Assembly (NCBI GenBank): GCA_013696975.1
Contig: JACCXO010000005.1
Coordinates: forward strand, 1 to 32,264
DNA from: Nocardioidaceae bacterium
Lineage (GTDB): Bacteria > Actinomycetota > Actinomycetes > Propionibacteriales > Nocardioidaceae
Length of the DNA stretch: 32,264 nt
Reading direction: 5' to 3'
Part shown: in pieces, positions 15,223 through 23,136 of the stretch
Layout: each line of letters opens with the position of its first letter
How positions within the stretch are numbered: position 1 is the first letter of the stretch
Position numbers and translations under genes: made by a program
Notes under the pieces: model-generated
Seen by the model: the letters and a program-made list of their open reading frames with translations, nothing else
Databases searched by the model: none
Told to the model about the DNA's origin: nothing

Positions 15223-16584
15223 TCAGCGACCTTCGAGGCGGAGGTCTTGGCCTCGTCGCCCGAACAAGGTCTCCGCGCCTGCTTGCACCTGCGGGTCGAA
15301 CTCGAAAACGACCGCGTTGTCGTCGTCACCGATCACAACATCGTCGCCCACCGTCGCGCCGAGCTCGGTGAGTTTGGCCTCGATGCCCAATCGGTTGAGC
15401 CGGTCGGCCAGATAACCCACGGCCTCGTCGTTGCCGAAGTCGGTCTGCTTGATCCATCGTTGCGGCTTCTCGCCGCGGACGTGCCAAGCACCGTCAATCT
15501 GGGTGATGCTGAACTCATCGTCTGACTCACCGGCAGGCCGCAGCACGATGCGCGTCGGTGTGACGGCGTCGACGGCCGTCCGCGACCGTGACACCAGCTC
15601 CCCCATGGCATACGTCAACTGTCGCAGTCCCTCGTGGGTGGCTGCCGAGATCTCGAAGACCTCGTGGCCGCGCTGCTCGAGCTCTGGACGCACCAGCTCA
15701 GCAAGCTCACGCGCCTCAGGCACGTCGACCTTGTTGAGGGCCACCAGTCGAGGACGATCATCGAGACCGCCGTGCGCCCGGAGTTCCCGCTCGAGCACGT
15801 CGAGGTCGGTGAGCGGGTCCCTGTCCGGCTCGATGGTCGCGCAGTCGACGACATGCAACAGGGCGGCGCATCGTTCGATGTGGCGCAAGAAGTCATGACC
15901 GAGACCGCGCCCCTCGCTCGCGCCCTCGATCAATCCCGGCACGTCGGCCACGGTGTAGGTGACCTCACCTGCCGTCACCACGCCCAGGTTGGGGACCAGG
16001 GTGGTGAACGGGTAGTCGGCGATCTTGGGGCGGGCCCGCGAGATGGCGGCGACCAGGCTCGACTTGCCGGCGCTCGGATATCCCACTAGACCGACATCGG
16101 CGACAACCTTGAGCTCGAGTATGACGGTCCGCTCGTCACCGGCCTCCCCCAGCAGCGCGAACCCAGGCGCCTTGCGCGCCTTGCTGGCCAGAGCTGCGTT
16201 GCCCAGACCGCCTCTGCCACCCGCGGCCACGACGAGCTCAGTGCCAGCTCCCACCAGGTCGGCGAGCACTTCACCGCTGCGCGCCGACACGATGGTGCCG
16301 TCAGGGACAGGCAACACCAACGAGGCACCGTGAGACCCGGCCCGGTTGTCGCCTTGGCCCTGCTTGCCGTTGGTCGCCTTGCGGTGTGACTCGTGGTGAT
16401 AGTCGACCAGGGTGGTCACGTCGGGGTCGACCCGCAGGATCACATCGCCGCCATGACCCCCGTTGCCCCCATCGGGCCCGCCGAGGGGCTTGAACTTCTC
16501 ACGGTGTACGGAGGCAACCCCGTTGCCGCCGCTCCCTCCCGAGACATGGAGCACGACCCGGTCGACGAAGGTCGGGATCGCCAT
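15223..16584 (-). CDS. obgE: Obg family GTPase
   Basis: Obg is an essential GTPase that helps 50S assembly and stress control. The 453-residue protein has all three domains. The glycine-rich Obg fold (1-160) includes [20 protein letters not shown]. The G domain (about 160-330) has G1 [10 protein letters not shown]2 [12 protein letters not shown]3 [13 protein letters not shown]4 NKVD and a G5-like SAA. The C-terminal OCT domain (about 345-425, [20 protein letters not shown]) is typical of Gram-positive forms. ATG 16584 follows AGAGGAG by 7 nt. It stands downstream of rplU-rpmA, the standard bacterial order, with a strong hairpin in the leader. Confidence 0.97.
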   Translation of the reverse strand: MAIPTFVDRVVLHVSGGSGGNGVASVHREKFKPLGGPDGGNGGHGGDVILRVDPDVTTLVDYHHESHRKATNGKQGQGDNRAGSHGASLVLPVPDGTIVSARSGEVLADLVGAGTELVVAAGGRGGLGNAALASKARKAPGFALLGEAGDERTVILELKVVADVGLVGYPSAGKSSLVAAISRARPKIADYPFTTLVPNLGVVTAGEVTYTVADVPGLIEGASEGRGLGHDFLRHIERCAALLHVVDCATIEPDRDPLTDLDVLERELRAHGGLDDRPRLVALNKVDVPEARELAELVRPELEQRGHEVFEISAATHEGLRQLTYAMGELVSRSRTAVDAVTPTRIVLRPAGESDDEFSITQIDGAWHVRGEKPQRWIKQTDFGNDEAVGYLADRLNRLGIEAKLTELGATVGDDVVIGDDDNAVVFEFDPQVQAGAETLFGRRGQDLRLEGR

Positions 16585-16622
16585 TCGTCATACTCCTCTC
16601 GTCTGCACCGAGGCGAACATGC

Positions 16623-16658
16623 GACGAGGGCGAGCCGCTGATGCGGTCCGCCCTCGTC
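16623..16658 (-). terminator. Strong hairpin between rpmA and obgE
   Basis: GACGAGGGCG (16623-16632) pairs with CGCCCTCGTC (16649-16658). Inside, CCGC-TGAT-GCGG extends the stem with one G-U pair and one mismatch. There is no T-tract after it, so it may be a partial or Rho-assisted terminator, or an RNA processing or stability element that sets rpmA and obgE levels apart. Confidence 0.6.
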
Positions 16659-16721
16659 ACGGCGCTGATACGTCGTACGCCGGCCGCCCGGTCAGTAAGC
16701 TCCGGGCGCTGCGGTTGCGCC

Positions 16722-16982
16722 CTACTCCGCCGCCGCGGGGACGATGTTGACGACACGGCGTCCGCGTCTCGTGCCGAACTCGACATTGCCGGCGGCCAAG
16801 GCGAACAGGGTGTCGTCGCCACCGCGACCGACGTTGGTACCGGGGTGGAAGTGCGTGCCGCGCTGGCGAACGATGATCTCACCGGCGTTGACGAGCTGAC
16901 CGCCGAAGCGCTTGACGCCGAGGCGCTGCGCGTTGCTGTCGCGGCCGTTGCGTGTGGAGGCTGCGCCTTTTTTGTGTGCCAT
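16722..16982 (-). CDS. rpmA: 50S ribosomal protein L27
   Basis: The 86-residue protein begins [20 protein letters not shown] and continues through [20 protein letters not shown] to a normal C-terminus. L27 reaches the peptidyl-transferase centre with its N-terminus. The mature N-terminus AHKKG lacks the cleavable extension seen in Firmicutes. It lies 19 nt after rplU and before obgE. Confidence 0.98.
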   Translation of the reverse strand: MAHKKGAASTRNGRDSNAQRLGVKRFGGQLVNAGEIIVRQRGTHFHPGTNVGRGGDDTLFALAAGNVEFGTRRGRRVVNIVPAAAE

Positions 16983-17001
16983 GACTTGACTCCGCCCTCT
17001 G

Positions 17002-17322
17002 CTACTTGCTTGCCGTGGTGTTGATCGCGGTCACTTTGACCTGCGTGTAGTGCTGACGGTGACCCTGCCGCTTGCGGTAGCCGGTCTTGTTCTTGAACTT
17101 CAGGATATGGATCTTGGGGCCTTTCGTCGCACCCAACACCTCAGCCTGGACATCGACGCCGGCCAATGTGGCGGCATCGGACGTGATGGTGTCGCCGTCG
17201 ACCAGGAGGACGGCAGAAAGCGACAGGCTCTCGCCAGGTGCTCCAGCCGTCTTGTCGATCTCGATGACGTCGCCGACCGCGACCTTCTGCTGGCCGCCGC
17301 CACTGCGCACGATCGCGTACAC
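17002..17322 (-). CDS. rplU: 50S ribosomal protein L21
   Basis: The 106-residue protein starts [20 protein letters not shown] at GTG 17322. It contains [20 protein letters not shown], the conserved basic motif, and ends in the usual TQVKVTAI strand. The frame is open upstream to 17385, but the extra residues are not L21-like and a GTGAG precedes the GTG. L21 binds 23S rRNA early in assembly. A clear promoter (17444-17473) gives a leader of about 115 nt, and rpmA follows at 19 nt. Confidence 0.97.
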   Translation of the reverse strand: MYAIVRSGGGQQKVAVGDVIEIDKTAGAPGESLSLSAVLLVDGDTITSDAATLAGVDVQAEVLGATKGPKIHILKFKNKTGYRKRQGHRQHYTQVKVTAINTTASK

Positions 17323-17413
17323 CGCAGACTCACTCTCTTCGGTAGAACTGAACTTCGCCGCCCAGCAGACGCTGCTCGACGGCACACCCTCAACAAAGCT
17401 GAGCGGTCCAAGA

Positions 17414-17438
17414 CTCGGCGCCCACGAGGCACGCCGAG
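17414..17438 (-). ncRNA. rplU leader hairpin at the transcript start
   Basis: CTCGGCG and CGCCGAG form a perfect 7-bp stem with an 11-nt loop. The stem begins at the predicted transcription start. A second small stem (CTCA/TGAG) lies downstream in the same leader. Ribosomal-protein leaders are often bound by their own product, but I cannot match this one to a known class. Confidence 0.4.
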
Positions 17439-17443
17439 GATCG

Positions 17444-17473
17444 ATTCTACGGAGGCCAACCCGTCGCGGTCAA
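17444..17473 (-). promoter_or_regulatory. Promoter of rplU-rpmA(-obgE)
   Basis: On the minus strand TTGACC (17473-17468), an 18-nt spacer and TAGAAT (17449-17444) form a near-consensus housekeeping promoter. Transcription would begin near 17437, leaving a leader of about 115 nt before the rplU GTG. It separates the ribosomal genes from rne upstream. Confidence 0.72.
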
Positions 17474-17487
17474 AACGACGCCCTGAC

Positions 17488-20421
17488 TCAGGTGAGCGCC
17501 GGGGCCGGCTCACCGCTACGGGCTTCGGAAGACTCGGCGCCGCGAGCGCCAGAAGGCTCAGCGCGACCAGCCTCAGCAGCCTCAGCGCCGCGAGTCTTGC
17601 CCCCTTCGATCTCAGCAGGTGACTTGTCGGGGTCGCGCGTTCCGGTGTCAACGCTGGCCTTGCCGCCGCGTCGACGGCTGCTGGAACGTTTCGTGCTTGC
17701 GCCAGAACCGTCTTCTGCCTTCGAGCCAGACCCGGACCCCGATCTAGACCCTGAACCCGACCCGGACCCTGATCCAGTGCCGCGCTGTCCGTTGTCAGGG
17801 CTGCCGGTCTCAACCGGCTCGTACTGGATGACCACACCTCTGCCCTGGCATGCATCACAGGCATCGCTGAAACTCTCCAGCAGTCCAGTACTGATCCGCT
17901 TGCGTGTCATCTGCACGAGCCCGAGCGATGTCACCTCGGCAACCTGATGGCGGGTGCGATCGCGGCCGAGGCACTCCACCAAGCGACGCAGCACCAGGTC
18001 ACGATTGTCCTCGAGCACCATGTCGATGAAGTCGATCACGATGATGCCGCCGATGTCGCGAAGTCTGAGCTGCCGCACGACCTCCTCGGCGGCTTCCAGG
18101 TTGTTCTTGGTCACGGTCTGTTCCAGGTTGCCGCCGGAGCCGGTGAACTTGCCGGTGTTGACGTCCACGACGGTCATGGCCTCAGTGCGGTCGATGACCA
18201 GGGAGCCCCCTGAGGGCAACCACACCTTCCGCTCCATCGCCTTGGCGATCTGCTCATCGATGCGGAAGTCAGCGAAGACATCCCCCTCCCCGTCATAGCG
18301 TTCCAGCCGGTCGCCGAGGTCGGGTGCGACGTGCTGCACATAGCCGTCCACCATGTCCCAGGCGTCGTCACCTGAGATGACGAGCTTTGTGAAGTCCTCG
18401 GTGAAGAGATCCCGGACGACCTTGAGGGTGGTGTCTGGCTCGGCGTACAACAGGGTGGGAGCCTGACCGGACTTGATCTTCTTCTCGATGTCCTGCCAAC
18501 GCGCCGTCAGGCGGGTGACGTCGCGGGTCAGCTCCTCCTCGCTGGCACCCTCGGCCGCCGTACGGATGATGACCCCGGCATCTTCAGGAAGGATCTCCTT
18601 CAGCAGGTTCTTGAGCCGGTTGCGCTCGGTGTCGGGCAGCTTGCGGCTGATCCCACTCTGGCCGCCCGAGGGCACATACACGAGATAGCGGCCCGGCAGG
18701 GTGATCTGGCTCGTCAGTCGGGCGCCTTTGTGACCCACCGGGTCTTTGCTGACCTGCACGAGGACCGTCTGACCCGACTTGAGCACGCTCTCGATGCGGC
18801 GCGGCTGGTTGCCCTGGGTGTCCCAATTGACCTCACCGGCGTAGAGCACCGCGTTGCGGCCTCTGCCGATGTCGATGAAGGCGGCCTCCATGCTCGGCAA
18901 CACGTTCTGCACTCGGCCGAGATAGACGTTGCCGATGATCGAGCTCTGGGAGGCGATGGCGACGTAGTGCTCAACCAGGACATTGTCTTCGAGTACGCCG
19001 ATCTGCGTGGTCTCGCCGCGTTGGCGGATCGCCATCACACGCTCGACCGACTCACGGCGGGCCAGGAACTCCGACTCGCTCAGGATCGGTGGTCGGCGGC
19101 TCGCCTCCCGTCCCTCACGGCGACGCTGCCGCTTGGCTTCGATGCGGGTGGAGCCTTCGACACTGGTGATGGCGTCCTTCTTGACGCGGGGGGCACGCAC
19201 GCGTACCACGGTGCCTTCTGGGTCATTGGCCGTCTCCGGGGAGTCCGCGCCGCTTCGCCGGCGCCGACGTCGACGGTGTGAGGAGCCTCCCTCGTCGTCG
19301 GTACCACTCGTGTCACCTTGACTCAGCGAAGCGTCAGTCTGGTCGGTTGCCGAGCGATCGGTCGAGTCACCCGACTTGTCTGTTCTGCCGTCATCATCGT
19401 CAGCGGCCGCTCGGCTCTTACGAGAAGCGGACGCTGTGCTGTCCTTCGAAGCGTCTACGTCCCCTGCCTCGTCTGAGGTGGGGTCCGCGCCGGACCGCTC
19501 GGCGTCGCTGCTCTTGCGACGGTTGCGCCCTCCGCGTGAGCGTCGTCGGCGGTTGCTGACCTGGTCGCCGCCATCCTCACCCTCGGCTTCATCGGCCGCG
19601 GCGTCGGTGCTGGCGCTGGTGCTGGTGCGGCTTGCGCTGGTGCGGCTTGACGAGTCCTGACCAACCTCCGTGGCGGCCACTGGCGAGGCGGCGTCGGCAG
19701 CGACAGAGTCCCTGGACTCCTTTTCAGAGTGCGCGGGTATGACGTCCGGATCGGGTGCCTTGAATAGCAACGCCACTGGTGGGGGTGCAGTCCCACTCGT
19801 CTTCTTGCCGGAAGAGGCCGTTTCCATAGCCCCTCGTGGCTGCTCATCGACCGGGGACGGTGCGCTCGGCGGCTGGGTGGCTGCCCGGTCGACCGCAGGA
19901 AGCCCACCGACTACCGCAGGCAGCTCACCAACGACCGCCTCCACAGCAACCGGTTGAACACTTAGGTCTGTTGGTTCTGCTGTTTGCTGGTCCGCGGAAG
20001 GGTCTGCGGGCGGAGGTGCGGCTTTCTTCCTCGTCGATCGCTTGCGAGCGGGTTTGCTCGCAGGTGCCGCTTCGCTCTCAGTTGCCGTTTCGTCCGAAGG
20101 GGGCTCCACGGACGTGGCTGCGCCGACGTCGTTGTTGCCACTGCCGCTGGCTCCGTTGTTGCCGCTGTCGCTGATGGCTCCGCTGTCGCTGCCAGCGCCG
20201 GTGTCCCCCGGTTCGGCGTTGGATCGTTTGCGGGTCGATCTCCTGGTGGCTGCCGCTGCCGGAGGCTCAGCGGCAAGTTGATCGGCGCTGTCCGGGGTCG
20301 CGGACGAGGCGACAGTCGCCTCGGGAGGGCCGGCGGGCCGACTTGCCGCGCGGCGTCTTGTTCGCCGTACAGGGGTTGTGGAAGTGGATTCGGCTGGCGA
20401 CAAGGTGTCGTCATCGAGCAT
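17488..20421 (-). CDS. rne: Rne/Rng family ribonuclease (RNase E/G)
   Basis: An endoribonuclease for mRNA decay and rRNA processing; 977 residues. The first 420 or so are a disordered, Ala/Ser/Asp/Arg-rich extension with many RRR/KK patches (for example RRRRRRSG near residue 390). The catalytic core follows: S1 domain (about 490-590, GNVYLGRVQNVLPSMEAAFI), DNase I-like domain with the metal-binding aspartates in MTVVDVNTGKFTG (about 750) and IIVIDFIDMVLEDNRD (about 796), and a C-x2-C zinc-link motif in CDACQGRGV (about 855). The C-terminal tail has a GS-repeat stretch (about 880-900) and basic and acidic runs. The N-terminal extension is the actinobacterial style, unlike E. coli, whose scaffold is C-terminal. 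ATG 20421 follows GAGGAG by 6 nt. Confidence 0.95.
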   Translation of the reverse strand: MLDDDTLSPAESTSTTPVRRTRRRAASRPAGPPEATVASSATPDSADQLAAEPPAAAATRRSTRKRSNAEPGDTGAGSDSGAISDSGNNGASGSGNNDVGAATSVEPPSDETATESEAAPASKPARKRSTRKKAAPPPADPSADQQTAEPTDLSVQPVAVEAVVGELPAVVGGLPAVDRAATQPPSAPSPVDEQPRGAMETASSGKKTSGTAPPPVALLFKAPDPDVIPAHSEKESRDSVAADAASPVAATEVGQDSSSRTSASRTSTSASTDAAADEAEGEDGGDQVSNRRRRSRGGRNRRKSSDAERSGADPTSDEAGDVDASKDSTASASRKSRAAADDDDGRTDKSGDSTDRSATDQTDASLSQGDTSGTDDEGGSSHRRRRRRRSGADSPETANDPEGTVVRVRAPRVKKDAITSVEGSTRIEAKRQRRREGREASRRPPILSESEFLARRESVERVMAIRQRGETTQIGVLEDNVLVEHYVAIASQSSIIGNVYLGRVQNVLPSMEAAFIDIGRGRNAVLYAGEVNWDTQGNQPRRIESVLKSGQTVLVQVSKDPVGHKGARLTSQITLPGRYLVYVPSGGQSGISRKLPDTERNRLKNLLKEILPEDAGVIIRTAAEGASEEELTRDVTRLTARWQDIEKKIKSGQAPTLLYAEPDTTLKVVRDLFTEDFTKLVISGDDAWDMVDGYVQHVAPDLGDRLERYDGEGDVFADFRIDEQIAKAMERKVWLPSGGSLVIDRTEAMTVVDVNTGKFTGSGGNLEQTVTKNNLEAAEEVVRQLRLRDIGGIIVIDFIDMVLEDNRDLVLRRLVECLGRDRTRHQVAEVTSLGLVQMTRKRISTGLLESFSDACDACQGRGVVIQYEPVETGSPDNGQRGTGSGSGSGSGSRSGSGSGSKAEDGSGASTKRSSSRRRGGKASVDTGTRDPDKSPAEIEGGKTRGAEAAEAGRAEPSGARGAESSEARSGEPAPALT

Positions 20422-20637
20422 GTTCGCTCCTCAGTGCCTCCGGGCGCATGGCGCCGCGCAGAGGCGGGTCAGGCCATGGCGGCTCAGTCGGTTGCGACCA
20501 GGCCACCACGCAAGCTTGCGGTGGCGCTCGAGTCAGCGGGGCGACCTGTTGGGTCGGCGCTGCGCGAGCGGCAACGACACCGTCCGACGGTGCGACACGT
20601 GGCGCGACCAGGCCGGTCCGTTCAGCGGTGGCAGGCT

Positions 20638-21381
20638 TTAGGCCGATGCGTCGCGATCAGGACCGAGCGGATCACCCACGCTGCCTGTCTCGAGCTCGAG
20701 CGGGCCCTGCGCAATCCGGATCTGATGAGGCGGAACCGGTGCGACCAGGCCACCAATCTCACGGAGACCGGCGAGGATGTCGTCGGGTCGTACGGCTGGG
20801 GTTCCATGCCGCACGACCAGATCCAGTATCGCACATGTGCCGTCTGTGACCTGCCCTGAACGCGCAGAGAGCGAAATCACAGCGGCGCGGCAGTCGAAAC
20901 GCCGCATCCCACGCTTGGTCATCCGCTCTACCTCGACCGAGGTCTCCGCCAAAAATCTCTGCGCAGCCTCCGCTGCTGCGGCTGGCTCAACGCCGGACAT
21001 CTCGATCCGCCATCGGGATGCCTCGAGCCGGTCAGCGAGGGCGCCAGGCGCAGCGACCACGACGGTCACGATGTCGAGGCCGTCCGGCAGAGCTTCATCG
21101 AGCCGCGCTTGTACGGCGGCTGGGTCGCACGGCGTGGTGACCCCGATCTCGAGGTACTCAGCCTCGGAGGAAGCGCCCGTCGGGGACGCGTTCGCGTAGG
21201 AGATGCGGGGGTGGGGGCTGAAGCCGGACGAGTAGGCGATGGGGAGGTTGGCTCGACGGATGGCACGTTCAAAGGAGCGGCCGAAATCACGGTGGCTGGT
21301 GAAACGCAGCCGGCCCCGTTTGGCGTACTGGATGCGCAGCTTCTGCACCGGCGGCGGCTGTTGGGTCGGCTGTTCTCGCAC
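20638..21381 (-). CDS. TIGR03936 family (DUF2344) protein
   Basis: A 247-residue protein with the DUF2344 signature LRIQYAKRGRLRFTSHRDFG, then FERAIRRANLPIAYSSGFSP and HPRISYANASPTGASSEAEY. The family is linked to radical SAM proteins and is usually encoded next to, or fused with, a TIGR03960-type radical SAM protein. A tRNA- or ribosome-related role has been suggested, but function is not established. Here the partner (23137-25059) is about 1.75 kb away, with accessory genes in between. rne follows 216 nt downstream, the normal neighbour. Confidence 0.9.
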   Translation of the reverse strand: MREQPTQQPPPVQKLRIQYAKRGRLRFTSHRDFGRSFERAIRRANLPIAYSSGFSPHPRISYANASPTGASSEAEYLEIGVTTPCDPAAVQARLDEALPDGLDIVTVVVAAPGALADRLEASRWRIEMSGVEPAAAAEAAQRFLAETSVEVERMTKRGMRRFDCRAAVISLSARSGQVTDGTCAILDLVVRHGTPAVRPDDILAGLREIGGLVAPVPPHQIRIAQGPLELETGSVGDPLGPDRDASA

Positions 21382-21419
21382 GCCCAGACCTTAGCCGCGC
21401 GCGTCAAGACCCTGGCGGC

Positions 21420-21473
21420 CCGACTTGTCAGCAACTGAGGCCGCTATAGCCGTCCCAGTTTCTGACAAGTCGG
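21420..21473. repeat. 18-bp inverted repeat in a divergent promoter region
   Basis: CCGACTTGTCAGCAACTG (21420-21437) and CAGTTTCTGACAAGTCGG (21456-21473) match in 17 of 18 positions around an 18-nt loop that itself has GGC/GCC ends. The hairpin lies between the divergent DUF2344 and HIT-like genes and ends 2 nt before the HIT ribosome binding site. A terminator would be odd here. It looks like a dispersed palindromic (REP-like) element or a 5' UTR control hairpin. Confidence 0.75.
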
Positions 21474-21488
21474 TGTGAGGATGGTCCC

Positions 21489-22034
21489 ATGACGTCTCTC
21501 GATGACCTCATCGCCGACTCGTGGTTCCCGTTCGCGGGCGAGATCACCGTCAAGCCCCTTGATGCCAAGGTGATCCCAGAGCCGGAGCGGCGCGGCGTCA
21601 CCCCCGAGAGGTGTGGCGCATGCCAGCGATCCGACGACACCTACGTCTGGACCGACGAGCACTGGCGCCTCACCGGCGCCGAAGACACCGAGTTGCCGGG
21701 GATCGTGCTGCTGGAGACGCGCACACACCATGACTCGTTCACAGATCTACCGGCTGACCTGTTGACCGATCTCGGCCCGATGATCGCTCGCGTCGAATCA
21801 GCTCTGCTCGGTCTGGGCAACGTCGCGCGGGTTCACGTCAACCGGTGGGGTGACGGCGGCGCGCACTTCCACCTGTGGTTCATGCCACGCCCCCTCGGCA
21901 TGCTGCAGCTGCGGGGCTCGATGCTCCCGATGTGGCTCGACTTCATGCCTCCGGTGGATGCCGCCGAGGCACAGGTAGCGCTTACCCAGATCGCCGCAGC
22001 CATGGCTGAGCAGGACGGCACCGCGCACCTCTGA
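21489..22034 (+). CDS. HIT-like protein
   Basis: A 181-residue protein related to the histidine-triad superfamily. RVHVNRWGDGGAHFHLWFMP supplies an H.H motif in place of the strict HxHxHxx triad, and the upstream strand LPGIVLLETRTHHDSFTDLP fits the HIT fold. C-x2-C in RCGACQRSDDTYVW may bind zinc. HIT proteins hydrolyse or transfer nucleoside monophosphates; the substrate here is unknown. ATG 21489 is preceded by GTGAGG (8 nt). It is divergent from the DUF2344 gene and converges on soxR. Confidence 0.82.
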   Translation: MTSLDDLIADSWFPFAGEITVKPLDAKVIPEPERRGVTPERCGACQRSDDTYVWTDEHWRLTGAEDTELPGIVLLETRTHHDSFTDLPADLLTDLGPMIARVESALLGLGNVARVHVNRWGDGGAHFHLWFMPRPLGMLQLRGSMLPMWLDFMPPVDAAEAQVALTQIAAAMAEQDGTAHL

Positions 22035-22155
22035 CGGCCGTGCGCCGTGCCGCCCGATCAGCACGAAGAGGCCGCTGAAGGGACCTCGATTGCGGCGCTG
22101 CACACCCCACCTGATTGCAAATAGCGAGTAGTCAGTAGCAAGACCAAGAACCCGC

Positions 22156-22617
22156 CTACCTCTTCTCCTGGGCGCGCCTCAGCCAGCGCGACCCAGTGCC
22201 TTCGGCTGCGGCCGAATCCTCGGGGTTGAAGAGGCTACAGCGGGTCAGTGACAGGCATCCGCAGCCGATACAGCCGTCGAGGTCGTTTTGAAGGGCCTCC
22301 AGTTCCCGAATGCGGTCAGCGACCAGTTGTCGCCAGGGTGAACTCAGCCGCGTCCAATCGCGTTGACTTGGCGCCCGATCCGTTGGCAGTGCGGCGAGGG
22401 CGGTGGAAATCTGCTCCAAGGACAAACCCACACGCTGCGCGGCTGCAATGAACGCGAGCCGGCGCAGGACCGACCTCTGGTACTGCCGCTGGTTGCCAGT
22501 TGATCGCACAGAGGCAATCAGACCGCGCTGCTCGTAGTAGCGGAGGGTCGGCACGGACAATCCTGCTCGTTGAGCGACTTGGCCGACCGGTAGCAGCTCG
22601 GTCGGGATGGTTGGCAC
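22156..22617 (-). CDS. soxR: SoxR, redox-sensing MerR-type regulator
   Basis: SoxR is a [2Fe-2S] transcription factor that activates promoters when oxidised by redox-cycling compounds. The 153-residue protein has the winged HTH LLPVGQVAQRAGLSVPTLRY, then YYEQRGLIASVRSTGNQRQY, a dimerisation helix, and the cluster-binding cysteines in CIGCGCLSLTRCSLFN (about residues 115-130). The start is a GTG at 22617 without a clear Shine-Dalgarno site. It is divergent from the questin-oxidase-like remnant, with a SoxR box in between, the normal regulator-target layout. The HTH is nearly the same as in the broken copy at 3729-3975, so the two probably share DNA specificity. Confidence 0.93.
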   Translation of the reverse strand: MPTIPTELLPVGQVAQRAGLSVPTLRYYEQRGLIASVRSTGNQRQYQRSVLRRLAFIAAAQRVGLSLEQISTALAALPTDRAPSQRDWTRLSSPWRQLVADRIRELEALQNDLDGCIGCGCLSLTRCSLFNPEDSAAAEGTGSRWLRRAQEKR

Positions 22618-22642
22618 CTGTCAAGCATGACGCAGCTTCCAC

Positions 22643-22673
22643 TTGACCTCAAGCCCGCTTGAGCCCATTCACT
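22643..22673 (+). promoter_or_regulatory. SoxR-type operator/promoter beside soxR
   Basis: TTGACC (22643-22648), a 19-bp spacer with the perfect palindrome CTCAAG-CCCG-CTTGAG, and TTCACT (22668-22673) form a classic SoxR promoter. The ATG at 22680 is 6 nt after the -10, so the message would be leaderless. The geometry is identical to that at 3990-4020. Confidence 0.8.
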
Positions 22674-22679
22674 GTTGTC

Positions 22680-23088
22680 ATGATGGACGGCGGCGTATTG
22701 GAGGGCGCCTACGAACGACTGCACCGTACGGGACCCGAGGTGGCCAATTCACGAGGCGGGGTGGCGGAACCCGCACGGCGATCCATCTCGACTCGGCGAT
22801 TGGCTCAGTCCCTTCGCTCTGCTGGTCCGCGAGGAGCCGTGGAGGCAGGTCCTCACTCGTTGGTGGCCATGGATGGCTGCAGTCACCCGCTATCAGCGCT
22901 GGACTCATGGCAGCCCGGTGATGCCGGTGCATGCCGCGACCGCTCCCCGGACCGAACTCGCGGTGGACAATCACGACGAACACGACACCAAGTTCGTCGA
23001 GGTCGCGGCCGAGTCCCACCACCGCGGCAACGCCGCTGCGCTCTCCGCCGGAACGCGCGCCGCGGAGTTGATCACTCCCAACTGGTAG
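22680..23088 (+). pseudogene. Degraded questin-oxidase-like gene (DUF4243)
   Basis: The remnant starts with MMDGGVLEGAYERLHRTGPE, a normal N-terminus for the questin oxidase-like family (normally several hundred residues). It loses the frame and most of the N-terminal half, then gives GDWLSPFALLVREEPWRQVL and TRWWPWMAAVT in another frame. It jumps again to the C-terminal part ending AVDNHDEHDTKFVEVAAESH, then HHRGNAAALSAGTRAAELIT and TAG at 23088. At least two deletions and one frameshift are needed. Questin oxidases are fungal Baeyer-Villiger-type enzymes acting on anthraquinones; bacterial homologues are of unknown role. A quinone-related target fits SoxR control, but the gene is dead here. 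Confidence 0.65.
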
Positions 23089-23136
23089 GGCAGGGGCGAG
23101 ATGGCTCGACCGCAGACAGGAGGACCGACAAAACCG

